Positions 1-7,362 of a stretch of DNA of 64,000 bases are shown piece after piece. Origin of the DNA: Microbacterium saperdae (GTDB taxonomy: Bacteria > Actinomycetota > Actinomycetes > Actinomycetales > Microbacteriaceae); assembly GCF_006716345.1 (NCBI RefSeq), contig NZ_VFOX01000002.1, positions 682,001-746,000 of the forward strand, in the 5' to 3' direction. The notes below the pieces were generated by a model, which was not told where the DNA came from, ran no database searches, and saw only the letters and a list, made by a program, of their open reading frames with translations. The stretch's first letter is position 1, and every line of letters starts with the position of its first letter. The translations under genes were made by a program, and so were the position numbers.

Positions 1-780
1 CGGCAGCGCGGCGATCGCGCGCTGGGGGAGCCCGGCCTCGACCGCGTAGCCGTTCATCATCTGTCCGTAGCGGAGCACGTCGGGTCCGCCGATGTCGACA
101 GCACGGTTCACATCCGCGTCGACCCTGGCCGCGCCGAGAAGATAGTGCAGCACATCGCGCACGGCGATCGGCTGGATGCGGTTGCGCACCCACTTCGGCG
201 CCGGCATGTAGGGCAGCACGTCGGTGAGGTGCCGGATCATTTCGAACGACGCCGAGCCCGATCCGATCACGACGCCCGCCTGCAGCACGAGCGTCGGCAC
301 GCCGGAGTGCAGGAACGTCTCGCCGACCTGCACGCGGGAGCGCAGGTGCGGAGACAGCTTCGCGTCTTCGGGATGCAGCCCGCCGAGGTAAACGATGCGG
401 TGGACGCCCGCAGCCTTGGCGGCCTCGGCCACCGTGGTGGCCGCACGATCGTCGCTCTCCTCGAAGCCCTTGCCCGCGGTCATCGAGTGGATCAGGTAGT
501 ACACGACGTCGACGTCGTCCATGGCCGTTGCGACGGCATCCGCGTCGTCCGCCGAACCTTCCACGATCTCGCAGTCCGGGCCCCAGGGGAAGGATGCCGC
601 GCGCGCCGCATCGCGTGCGAGGACCCGCACCCGGTATCCGGCGTTCAGGAGCCGTGGAGTGAGCCGCCCTCCGATGTAACCGGTGGCGCCGAGGACCAGG
701 GCCCGGGGGGCACTGCCGTCGTCGCGCGGGACGGCGCGCAGCTCTTCTTCGCGGCCGGTGGGCTGGGTGAGCTCGGTCAT
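1..780 (-). CDS. NAD(P)H-binding SDR-like protein, partial (3' end outside window)
   Basis: The first 260 residues are visible; the gene runs off the left edge. A Rossmann nucleotide-binding start (ALVLGATGYIGGRLTPRLL) lies near residues 27-45, followed by VRVLARD and a YYLIHSM stretch, the pattern of atypical extended SDR proteins of the NAD(P)H-binding/NmrA-like type. Such proteins are cytoplasmic oxidoreductases or redox sensors; the substrate cannot be told. The start is the ATG reading MTEL at 780. It diverges from the MFS gene at 889 across about 110 bases. A C-terminal DUF2867-type domain is common in this family but would lie outside the window. Confidence 0.8.
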   Translation of the reverse strand, partial: MTELTQPTGREEELRAVPRDDGSAPRALVLGATGYIGGRLTPRLLNAGYRVRVLARDAARAASFPWGPDCEIVEGSADDADAVATAMDDVDVVYYLIHSMTAGKGFEESDDRAATTVAEAAKAAGVHRIVYLGGLHPEDAKLSPHLRSRVQVGETFLHSGVPTLVLQAGVVIGSGSASFEMIRHLTDVLPYMPAPKWVRNRIQPIAVRDVLHYLLGAARVDADVNRAVDIGGPDVLRYGQMMNGYAVEAGLPQRAIAALP

Positions 781-874
781 GTCTCGACAGTAGGCGCGGG
801 TGGCGGGCGGCGATACGGGGTTGCGCGCGTCGGCACGGCCCATTAGGCATGTTCGCGGCGGGCGCCGCGGGGCC

Positions 875-886
875 GTACGATCGTAC
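875..886 (+). promoter_or_regulatory. -10-like hexamer within a palindrome before the MFS gene
   Basis: TACGAT at 876-881 lies 7 bases before the ATG at 889, so transcription would begin at or next to the start codon (leaderless mRNA). The same bases form the perfect 12-base palindrome GTACGATCGTAC, a possible operator. No clear -35 is seen. Confidence 0.4.
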
Positions 887-888
887 TC

Positions 889-2112
889 ATGACTTCAATC
901 GAATCGATTCGACGATTCACGCCCGACCGGCAGACACGTCGCGCGCGCCTCGCCGTCTCGGCGCTGTTCCTGACGAACGGGGCGCTGTTCGCGAACATCC
1001 TCCCGCGCTACCCCGAGATCAAGTCCGCGCTCGGACTCGACAACGTCGGATACGGCCTCGCGATCGCCGCATTCCCCGCCGGAGCCATCGCCGCGGGACT
1101 TCTGGCCGCGGTGCTGATCCGCCGGTTCGGCTCGGCCCGCATCGCCGTGATCGGCACGATCCTCACCAGCCTCGGCCTGCTGTCTGCCGCGCTCGCCCCG
1201 TCGGGACTGCTCTTCGCCGCCGCGCTGCTGATCGGTGGTGCATCCGACGCCATCACCGATGTCGCGCAGAACGCGCACGGCCTGCGGGTGCAGCGCCGCT
1301 ACGGCCGCTCGATCATCAACTCCTTCCACGCGATCTGGTCGATCGGCGCCGTTCTCGGCGGTGGCATGGCGGCGGTGGCGATCGCGTTGCAGCTGCCGCT
1401 CGGCGTGCACCTCGGCATCTCGACGGCCGTGTTCGGCATCGTCGCGCTGGTCGCGCTGCGGTTCTGCCTCCCCGGTCGCGACGACGAGGTCGAGGCGGAT
1501 GCCGTCGCCGAACCGGCCGAGCTGGGGGAGACCCTGCGGCGGGGCATGAGCCCGCGGACCGTGTTCGTCCTCATCGCCCTCACGATCATCGCCATGGCCG
1601 GAGCCGTGGCGGAGGACGCGGGCAACTCCTGGGCGACGCTGTATCTCGGAGAATCCCTCGGAGCCGCTGCCGCGATCGCCCCGCTCGGCTTCATCGCCCT
1701 GGTCGGTGCGCAGTTCATCGGACGCCTGATCGGCGACGGCCTCACCGATCGGTTCGGGCAGCGCGCAGTCGCCAGGGTCGGCGGCCTGATCGCGGCCGTC
1801 GGCATGGGCCTGGCGCTCGCGTTCCCCTCTGTCCCCGGCACGATCCTCGGGTTCGCGGCGGTCGGCTTCGGCATCGCGACGCTCATCCCCGCCGCCATGC
1901 ACGCCGCCGACGAGCTGCCGGGGCTGCGACCGGGCGTCGGCCTCACGATCGTGTCCTGGCTGCTGCGCCTCGGGTTCCTGTTGTCCCCGCCGTTCGTCGG
2001 CTACATCGCCGAGACCGAGAGCCTGCGGGCCGGACTGCTCGTGGCGCCGGTCGCGGCTCTGGTCGCGGTCGCGCTCGCGGGCGTGCTGGAGAAGCGGAAG
2101 CCGCGGGGGTAG
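889..2112 (+). CDS. MFS transporter
   Basis: A 407-residue protein made almost wholly of hydrophobic helices (about 12), the size and pattern of a major facilitator superfamily carrier in the cytoplasmic membrane. The first half has the loop-2/3 region AVLIRRFGSARIAVIG, matching the MFS motif A position (small residues plus an RRFG turn), and the second half repeats it as GDGLTDRFGQRAVARVGG, as expected from the internal duplication. The central loop (about residues 195-215) is acidic. The substrate is unknown; similar proteins are annotated as sugar or drug carriers. The ATG at 889 follows a -10-like element so closely that the message may lack a leader. It converges on the MarR gene with a 32-base gap. 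Confidence 0.85.
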   Translation: MTSIESIRRFTPDRQTRRARLAVSALFLTNGALFANILPRYPEIKSALGLDNVGYGLAIAAFPAGAIAAGLLAAVLIRRFGSARIAVIGTILTSLGLLSAALAPSGLLFAAALLIGGASDAITDVAQNAHGLRVQRRYGRSIINSFHAIWSIGAVLGGGMAAVAIALQLPLGVHLGISTAVFGIVALVALRFCLPGRDDEVEADAVAEPAELGETLRRGMSPRTVFVLIALTIIAMAGAVAEDAGNSWATLYLGESLGAAAAIAPLGFIALVGAQFIGRLIGDGLTDRFGQRAVARVGGLIAAVGMGLALAFPSVPGTILGFAAVGFGIATLIPAAMHAADELPGLRPGVGLTIVSWLLRLGFLLSPPFVGYIAETESLRAGLLVAPVAALVAVALAGVLEKRKPRG

Positions 2113-2144
2113 TCGCGGGACGGCGTCGGGACTGCGTCGGGCGA

Positions 2145-2669
2145 TCAGCTCGGGTCGACGCCGGGGTCCCGGTCGGAGGCCTCTTCGACCGCCGAGCTCA
2201 TGCCGGCGAGGAAGCGGGTGACGACCGCGCGGTCGTGGTCCGAGAGGCTGTCGACGTACGCCAGCATCCGTCGGTGCATGGCGCCGAGCGTGGCCTGCAC
2301 CTCTTCATCGCTGCTGTCCGTGGGGACGACGACCCCGGCGCGACGGTCGGTAGGGTGTGCTTCGCGTCGCGCGTGACCGTCCCTCTCGAGTCGGTCGATC
2401 AGCGTGGTCGTCGATGCGGTGGAGATGTCGAGGACGCGGGAGAGGTCGATCGGCCGCACGAGCCGTCCGGCGCGCTGCTCGTGCAGCAGGAAGCGCAGGG
2501 CCATGAGGTCGGTCTCGTTCATGCCCATGGAGGCGCGAGTGCGTGCCCGCATGGCGGTCTCGGCGGCGCGGTATCGGCGCAGCATGTTCAGCACGTCGAT
2601 GGTCTGGGCGGAGTCGCCTTCCGGGTACCAGTAGCCGGAGCGCGAGAACTCGTCCCGCTGTGGCGTCAT
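2145..2669 (-). CDS. MarR-family transcriptional regulator
   Basis: A 174-residue winged-helix protein. The core MNETDLMALRFLL, then VRPIDLSRVLDISTASTTTL (recognition helix), then IDRLERDGHARREAHPTDRRAG (wing with the conserved DxR pattern) is the MarR signature. The N-terminus has an extra ~30 residues with SGYWYPEG. MarR proteins are dimeric DNA-binding regulators, often released by small phenolic or oxidised ligands. The start is ATG 2669; a GTG directly upstream at 2672 is an alternative. Palindromes at 2781-2836, 110-170 bases upstream, are plausible autoregulatory sites. The target is not obvious: the convergent MFS gene is on the other strand, and no divergent gene is visible. Confidence 0.85.
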   Translation of the reverse strand: MTPQRDEFSRSGYWYPEGDSAQTIDVLNMLRRYRAAETAMRARTRASMGMNETDLMALRFLLHEQRAGRLVRPIDLSRVLDISTASTTTLIDRLERDGHARREAHPTDRRAGVVVPTDSSDEEVQATLGAMHRRMLAYVDSLSDHDRAVVTRFLAGMSSAVEEASDRDPGVDPS

Positions 2670-2780
2670 CACCGTTCGTCCCGCTTGCGCATGTCGCTGG
2701 TCCCGACTCGAAAAGGCGCCCTCGATGCCCCCCGGCGGATATCCATTGTCGCACTGGCAGGGGGCTGCGTCAGATGTCTT

Positions 2781-2836
2781 TCGAAGTGCGTGGAATCGAC
2801 TTCGAGAATGTGACTAGATAATCTAGATACTAGATT
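2781..2836. promoter_or_regulatory. Cluster of three dyads, probable operator of the MarR regulator
   Basis: Three inverted repeats lie here: TCGAAGT (2781-2787) with ACTTCGA (2799-2805); CTAGATAATCTAG (2814-2826); and AATCTAGATACTAGATT (2820-2836). The last two overlap in an AT-rich patch that stands out from the local GC content. The position upstream of the MarR gene suggests regulator binding; that is an inference. Confidence 0.45.
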
Positions 2837-3093
2837 TACTCGGCATATCTCACGCGAGGAAAGACCATCAGACACCCGGAAGACGACACGCGCCTGTTCC
2901 CGCACGCCGTCTATGGGTTGCGGCGATCGGGAAGGCGCTCGTCGCGGCGCAGTACAGGACGCGTTCGGGTCGCGCCCGTGGGAAGGCGACGGCTGCAGCG
3001 TGCTGCATGTTCGCGTCCCGTGCTACGCGGGGTACCCGCAGGACGTCGGATGAGCAAGGGACATCCGACTTCCTGCGTCTCACCCGAATGAAG
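2837..3093. other. Apparent non-coding stretch
   Basis: The whole gap between the MarR start and the next gene (2670-3138) is about 470 bases. After the dyads, an RBS-like GAGGAAAG at about 2858-2865 is followed by ATC rather than a start codon. The frame after it reads IRHPEDDTRLFPHAVYGL and then becomes arginine-rich. I see no convincing gene; a decayed gene once controlled by the MarR operator is possible but weakly supported. Confidence 0.3.
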
Positions 3094-3133
3094 GAGCCCG
3101 GTTGCGGAAGCTGGGGCTTCGCAACCGGGTTCC
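3094..3133 (-). terminator. Rho-independent-type terminator of the SDR gene
   Basis: An imperfect stem pairs 3094-3107 (GAGCCCGGTTGCGG) with 3119-3133 (TCGCAACCGGGTTCC). It lies just past the stop codon of the minus-strand SDR gene. The downstream U-tract is weak (TTCATTC). Confidence 0.6.
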
Positions 3134-3138
3134 CGGTG

Positions 3139-3903
3139 TCACTGGGCGGTGTAGCCGCCGTCGACCAGGTGGTAGCTGCCGGTGATGAAGCTCGCGGCAT
3201 CGCTGGCGAGGAAGGCGATCAGGTTCGCGACCTCATCGGCCTGTCCCAGGCGTCCGATCGGGTGCTTGCTCACCAGGAAGTCCTTCGCCTCGGCGCCCAT
3301 GTTGGCAAGCAGCGGGGTGTCGATGAAGCCGGGGCCCACCGAGTTCACGCGCACGCCCTGCGCCGAGTACTCCAGCGCCGCGGACTTGGTCATGCCGACC
3401 ACGCCGTGCTTGGCGGTGACGTAGGCGGGGGAGTTCGCGAAGCCCACGCTGCCGAGGATCGACGCGATGTTCACGACCGAGCCGCCGCCGTTCGCGAGGA
3501 TCGACGGGATCTGCGCCTTCATGTTGCGGAACACCGCGTTGAGGTTGATCGCGATGACCCTGTCCCAGGCTTCGTCCTCGTACTCGGCGGTGGGGGCGGA
3601 TGCGCCGCCGATGCCCGCGTTGTTGACGCCGATGCGCAGCGGGGCGAGGGTGTTCGCGAGCTCGACGGAGGAGGCGATCCAGACCGCGTCGGTCGCATCT
3701 CCGACGGAGGCCTCGGCGGTGCCCCCGGCGGCCCGGATCTCCTCGACGACCGCGTTCGCGTGGTCCGCGTTCAGGTCGTTCACGACCACGGCCGCACCGT
3801 TCGCGGCGAGCAGGAGGGCAGTCGAGCGTCCGATTCCGCTCCCCGCTCCCGTCACGATCGCCGAGCGGTCTGAGACGTCGTACTGAGCCACGAGTGACTC
3901 CAC
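3139..3903 (-). CDS. Classical SDR family NAD(P)-dependent oxidoreductase
   Basis: A 254-residue protein of normal classical-SDR length. It has the cofactor motif TGAGSGIG near residues 18-25, NNAGIGG near 95-101, the catalytic serine in NIASILGS, the YVTAK pair (Tyr-x-x-x-Lys) near 161-165, and the ending LVDGGYTAQ. The set is typical of FabG-like reductases and alcohol dehydrogenases; the substrate is not predictable. VNDLNAD after the second beta strand, with an Asp, favours NAD(H) over NADP(H). The gene stands alone and ends at a hairpin. The start at 3903 could instead be a GTG four codons later (reading MAQYDVS). Confidence 0.85.
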   Translation of the reverse strand: MESLVAQYDVSDRSAIVTGAGSGIGRSTALLLAANGAAVVVNDLNADHANAVVEEIRAAGGTAEASVGDATDAVWIASSVELANTLAPLRIGVNNAGIGGASAPTAEYEDEAWDRVIAINLNAVFRNMKAQIPSILANGGGSVVNIASILGSVGFANSPAYVTAKHGVVGMTKSAALEYSAQGVRVNSVGPGFIDTPLLANMGAEAKDFLVSKHPIGRLGQADEVANLIAFLASDAASFITGSYHLVDGGYTAQ

Positions 3904-4002
3904 TTCCGGGCGGTCACGGTGCCGGGAGATCTTCTCGGACGGTCCGTCCTTCCTTCCACCCTACGCCCGGATGGAGGGGATGGATTCGCGTGAATGAATA
4001 TC

Positions 4003-4031
4003 TTGACACCACGTCCGCTGAGGCATAACGT
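4003..4031 (+). promoter_or_regulatory. Strong promoter of the ArsR/SRPBCC operon
   Basis: A perfect -35 TTGACA (4003-4008) is followed by a 17-base spacer and TAACGT (4026-4031). Transcription would start at about 4038-4040, on the ATG at 4040, so the message is probably leaderless. Confidence 0.7.
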
Positions 4032-4032
4032 A

Positions 4033-4046
4033 CAACCAAATGGTTG
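4033..4046. promoter_or_regulatory. ArsR-type operator overlapping the start codon
   Basis: CAACCAAATGGTTG is a perfect inverted repeat (CAACCA/TGGTTG, 2-base centre) that includes the ATG at 4040. Similar operators precede ArsR regulators paired with SRPBCC proteins, so autorepression is likely. Confidence 0.65.
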
Positions 4047-4465
4047 CACAAAGAGAACTCAGCGAAGCGGAGGTGGACCGTGTCTTCCACGCACTGGCCA
4101 CGTCGACCCGGCGTGACATCCTGCGCCGGACGATCGAGCGGGAGCAGTCCGTCTCGACGCTCGCTGCTGAATACGAGATGTCGTTCGCCGCGGTGCAGAA
4201 GCACGTCGCCGTGCTCGAGGCCGCGAACCTCATCGTCAAGCGCGCCGAGGGACGCGAGCGGCTCGTCCGCGCGAATCCCGAGATGATCGCCCGCGCCAGG
4301 GCGCTCCTCGCCCGCTACGAAGAGCTGTGGCGGTCGCGCATCGCCCGACTCGACGACCTGCTGGCCGAGCCCGCCCCTTCGACGAGCTCAGGGACCCACG
4401 GCGGCTCAGGGACCCAGCCCACCCACGACGACACCACCGACCCACGCACTGAACAAGGAGACTGA
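4040..4465 (+). CDS. ArsR-family HTH regulator with a repeat-derived C-terminal tail
   Basis: A 141-residue ArsR/SmtB-type winged-helix regulator. VDRVFHALATSTRRDILRR is the classic first helix, and VSTLAAEYEMSFAAVQKHVAVLEAANLIVKRAEGRERL covers the recognition helix and wing. No metal-binding Cys motif is present, as usual for the subgroup paired with SRPBCC/AHSA1 proteins. The conserved part ends near residue 112. The tail (PAPSTSSGTHGGSGTQP onward) is low-complexity and is encoded by DNA resembling a REP palindrome common in related genomes. The operator overlaps the start codon. Two bases separate it from the SRPBCC gene, forming one operon. Confidence 0.88.
   Translation: MVAQRELSEAEVDRVFHALATSTRRDILRRTIEREQSVSTLAAEYEMSFAAVQKHVAVLEAANLIVKRAEGRERLVRANPEMIARARALLARYEELWRSRIARLDDLLAEPAPSTSSGTHGGSGTQPTHDDTTDPRTEQGD
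4375..4416. repeat. REP-like palindromic element inside the ArsR coding sequence
   Basis: The sequence begins CCCTTCGACGAGCTCAGGG and is followed by ACCCA, then repeats as GGCTCAGGGACCCA (4403-4416). The CCCTTCGACaAGCTCAGGGACC pattern is, to my knowledge, a frequent intergenic repeat in related actinobacteria. Here it is read in frame as PSTSSGT. Confidence 0.5.
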
Positions 4466-4467
4466 CA

Positions 4468-5445
4468 ATGCCTGTCACTGACGTCATCACTGACACCGAG
4501 AACCTGACCATGACGGTCATCGCCGACCTGGCCGCACCCGTCGAGCGCGTGTGGAACGCCTACACCGATCCGCAGCAGCTCGAGCGCTTCTGGGGTCCTC
4601 CCGGATGGCCGGCCACATTCACGAAGTGGGACCACACGGTGGGCGGCAAGGCCGACTACACGATGAACGGACCCCGCGGAGAGAAGGCCTCGGGTACATG
4701 GGAGTTCCTCGAGATCGACGGCCCGCGCACGTTCACGGTGCTCGACGCGTTCGCCGATGAGGACGGAAACCCCAACCCTGATCTGCCATCGATGCGGATG
4801 ACATTCACGTTCGCCCCGTCCGACACCGGTACGCGCATGGTCAACACGAGCTACTTCACCTCTCTCGAGGCGCTGGAGCAGGTCGTGCAGATGGGTGCGG
4901 TCGAGGGCACGAAGCAGGCGATGAGCCAGCTGGACGCCGTGCTGCAGGACCTCCGCGACTACGCGCAGGGCAAGGGCACCACGGTCGAGCTGCTCGACGA
5001 CACTCACGTGCGCATCACCCGGCTCGTCGAGGGTTCACGCGAGCTGGTCTGGCGCGCGTACAACGAGCCCGAGCTCATCAAGCAGTGGATGCTCGGACCC
5101 GACGGGTGGGAGATGACCGAGTGCGTCGTCGCGACGGTGCCGGGCGAGACCTACCGCAACTCCTGGGCCCCGGTCGGCGACACGGAGGGTGAGCCGTTCG
5201 GCTTCGAGGGTGAGGTGCTGATCTTCGACGAGCCGCGCCGTGCCGTGACCACCGAGCGCATGCAGGGCCAGCCGACCGAGACGCTGAACGACCTGAACCT
5301 CTACGAGGAGGACGGCGCGACCCTCATCACGGTGCTCATCGAGTACCCCGACAAGGAGACGCGCGACATGATCCTCGCCACCGGCATGGCCGACGGCATG
5401 GAGGCGTCGTACGCACGGCTCGAGACCGGGCTGCTCACGGTCTGA
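4468..5445 (+). CDS. Tandem SRPBCC (AHSA1-like) domain protein
   Basis: A 325-residue protein with two START-like/AHSA1 domains: residues about 12-165 (ADLAAPVERVWNAYTDPQQLERFWGP ... LDAVLQDL) and about 170-320 (RLVEGSRELVWRAYNEPELIKQWMLGPDGW ... ETGLL). Each has the hydrophobic-cavity signature VW-AYtdP-xLxxfW-GP. Such proteins bind hydrophobic ligands or act as chaperone-like partners; the exact role is unknown. The good RBS AAGGAG sits 9 bases before the ATG. It is co-transcribed with the ArsR regulator and is its likely target. A strong terminator follows. Most family members have one domain, so the fusion is a mild oddity. Confidence 0.85.
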   Translation: MPVTDVITDTENLTMTVIADLAAPVERVWNAYTDPQQLERFWGPPGWPATFTKWDHTVGGKADYTMNGPRGEKASGTWEFLEIDGPRTFTVLDAFADEDGNPNPDLPSMRMTFTFAPSDTGTRMVNTSYFTSLEALEQVVQMGAVEGTKQAMSQLDAVLQDLRDYAQGKGTTVELLDDTHVRITRLVEGSRELVWRAYNEPELIKQWMLGPDGWEMTECVVATVPGETYRNSWAPVGDTEGEPFGFEGEVLIFDEPRRAVTTERMQGQPTETLNDLNLYEEDGATLITVLIEYPDKETRDMILATGMADGMEASYARLETGLLTV

Positions 5446-5460
5446 CCGTCCGCAACTCCT

Positions 5461-5500
5461 CAGAAACCGGCCGATCCGCTCGCGGATCGGCCGGTTTCTG
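5461..5500 (+). terminator. Strong intrinsic terminator after the SRPBCC gene
   Basis: A perfect 18-base stem pairs 5461-5478 (CAGAAACCGGCCGATCCG) with 5483-5500, around a CTCG loop. No long U-tract follows, as is common in high-GC actinobacteria. Confidence 0.8.
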
Positions 5501-5572
5501 CGATGTAGGGGCGGTTCGAGAGCGGTTCTTGAGGAGTGGTGAACGGGCCAAGCGGGATAAAGTGGCGGGACG

Positions 5573-6931
5573 ATGAGGATCACGCGCCGCACTCTGCTTC
5601 TGGGAGCCGGCGCCGGCGCGATGTCGGTGCTGCTCGCCTCGTGCACCCCGGAGCCGAATCCCGCCCCGTCGCCGACGCCCACCCGCACGCGCGAGCCGCA
5701 GCCGAACGGCGACGTCCCGGTTCCGGCGGGCAGCGTGCGCAGTTCGTGGACCACCGATCCCTTCGCCCGCGGCGCGGCGAGCTTCACCCCGGTCGGCGCG
5801 CTCGCCGGCGCCCGCGCGGCGCTGGCGGCATCGGTCGAGGACCGCCTCTTCTTCGCCGGCGAGGCCACGGATGAAGACGCCCCCGGCACCATGCGCGGCG
5901 CGATCAGCTCGGGTGAGCGCGTGGTCGACGAGATCCGCGAGCGGGCGCAGCGCGGGGAGCGCATCGCCGTGATCGGCGCCGGTCTCGCCGGTGCCACGGC
6001 AGCCGCCGGACTCGTGGATGCCGGCATGGAGGTCACGGTCTTCGAAGCACGGGACCGCGTCGGCGGTCGCGTGCACTCCCGTTCCGATGACTCCTGGCCG
6101 ATGCCGGTCCAGCTCGGCGCGTGGCTGTTCGCCGCGGATGACACCGACTTGATCGACCGACTGAGCGCGCGCGACATCGGTGTGGTCGACCTCTCCGGTG
6201 CGCAGTGGCTCTCGCCGGAGGGCGAGGTCGATCCGGTCAGCGCCGAGCCGTTGCAGACCGCGATCGATGCCGCGCAGACCGCGCCCGAAGACGTCACGAT
6301 CGCCGAGGCGCTCACAGAGGCGGGCGGCGACCCCGCCGATCCCGCGACCGCGGCGCTGCTCGCCTTCCTCGCCACGCACGCGGGAGCCGATGCCGATCTG
6401 CTCTCGAGCTGGTTCCCGCCGGCGCTCGTCGAGGGCGATCAGATGGCGGCGCGCGACACCCTGGTGCCGTTCGTCGAGCAGGCGCTCGACGGTCTGCGGG
6501 TGGGACTCTCCTCTCCGGTCGCCGGTCTCGCCTACGACGACAGCGGCGTGAGCGTGCGCCTCGGCACCGGCGAGGCATCGTCGTTCGACCGCGTGGTCGT
6601 GACCGTGCCGCTGGGGGTTCTGCAGCAGCAGGGACTCGAGTTCGATCCGCCGCTCCCGTTCGCCAACCGCGGTGCGATCACGGCCCTCGGCATGGGTGCG
6701 ATCGAGACGATCTGGCTGCGGTTCGATGAGCCGTTCGGAGAGTCGGATGCCGCGCTCTGGCACACGGTCGGCGGCGACGCGATGATCCGCACCTGGGTGA
6801 ACCTGCGTCCGGCGACGGGCGAGAACGTGCTGGTCGGCATCGTCGGCGGCAAGGCAGCGGAGGACTTCGCGGCGCTCGACGACGAGGCCGCGCTGGAGGC
6901 CGCGCTGGCCTCTCTCACCGTCTACGCCTGA
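5573..6931 (+). CDS. Tat lipoprotein flavin amine oxidase with permuted FAD-binding segment
   Basis: A 452-residue protein. Residues 1-24 are a Tat/lipoprotein signal (ITRRTLLLG, lipobox LASC with Cys24), so it should be exported folded and lipid-anchored. A Pro/Thr-rich linker follows. Residues 58-122 carry motifs that normally end flavin amine oxidases: DPFARG (62-67), then DRLFFAGEATD, PGTMRGAISSGERV. Only after these comes the normal N-terminal dinucleotide motif IAVIGAGLAG (131-140) with VFEARDRVGGR (156-166). The body includes the typical VVVTVPLGVLQQ (341-352). The protein stops where the usual C-terminal FAD segment would begin. The order is therefore circularly permuted relative to the family. 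The amine substrate is unknown; no operon partner is seen. Confidence 0.8.
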   Translation: MRITRRTLLLGAGAGAMSVLLASCTPEPNPAPSPTPTRTREPQPNGDVPVPAGSVRSSWTTDPFARGAASFTPVGALAGARAALAASVEDRLFFAGEATDEDAPGTMRGAISSGERVVDEIRERAQRGERIAVIGAGLAGATAAAGLVDAGMEVTVFEARDRVGGRVHSRSDDSWPMPVQLGAWLFAADDTDLIDRLSARDIGVVDLSGAQWLSPEGEVDPVSAEPLQTAIDAAQTAPEDVTIAEALTEAGGDPADPATAALLAFLATHAGADADLLSSWFPPALVEGDQMAARDTLVPFVEQALDGLRVGLSSPVAGLAYDDSGVSVRLGTGEASSFDRVVVTVPLGVLQQQGLEFDPPLPFANRGAITALGMGAIETIWLRFDEPFGESDAALWHTVGGDAMIRTWVNLRPATGENVLVGIVGGKAAEDFAALDDEAALEAALASLTVYA

Positions 6932-6981
6932 GGCGCGTCTGACGACGGTGCGCGCTCGGGCGGAGAGCCCGATCTCTGACG

Positions 6982-7329
6982 TCAGCGATAGTCCGGGGTG
7001 TGACGGCGCCGGAGGGCCTGCGCGCCGGCACCGATCGCGAACGTGAGCAACGCTGCGGTCCAGCAGATCACGAAGGACAGAAGGATGAGGGTGGCGACCA
7101 CCATCTCGCGGTCGTAGGCCGAGACATCGTCGCGGAGTGCCTGGATCTGGCCGTACAGGAGCCACACGACGGCGAGACCGGGACCGGCGACCATGAGCCC
7201 GGTCACCCAGCGGCTCACGACCCGGGAGACGGATCCTCGGCGAGCGGCGGCGGCCGCCACCTTGGATATGCCGACCACCAGCAGTGCGACGACCGTGAGC
7301 AGAGCCGCGAGCACGATGACCATGTCCAT
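6982..7329 (-). CDS. Small membrane protein of unknown function
   Basis: A 115-residue protein with three predicted membrane helices: residues about 3-22 (VIVLAALLTVVALLVVGI), 42-60 (VTGLMVAGPGLAVVWLLYG) and 78-100 (ATLILLSFVICWTAALLTFAIG). The loop after helix 1 is basic (AARRGSVSRVVSR), suggesting a cytoplasmic face. I do not recognise the family. It lies 33 bases downstream of the Pr6Pr-type gene on the same strand and may be co-transcribed with it. Confidence 0.6.
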   Translation of the reverse strand: MDMVIVLAALLTVVALLVVGISKVAAAAARRGSVSRVVSRWVTGLMVAGPGLAVVWLLYGQIQALRDDVSAYDREMVVATLILLSFVICWTAALLTFAIGAGAQALRRRHTPDYR

Positions 7330-7362
7330 GGTGTGGAAGTCTATGCGGCCCGCCGCGCCGCA

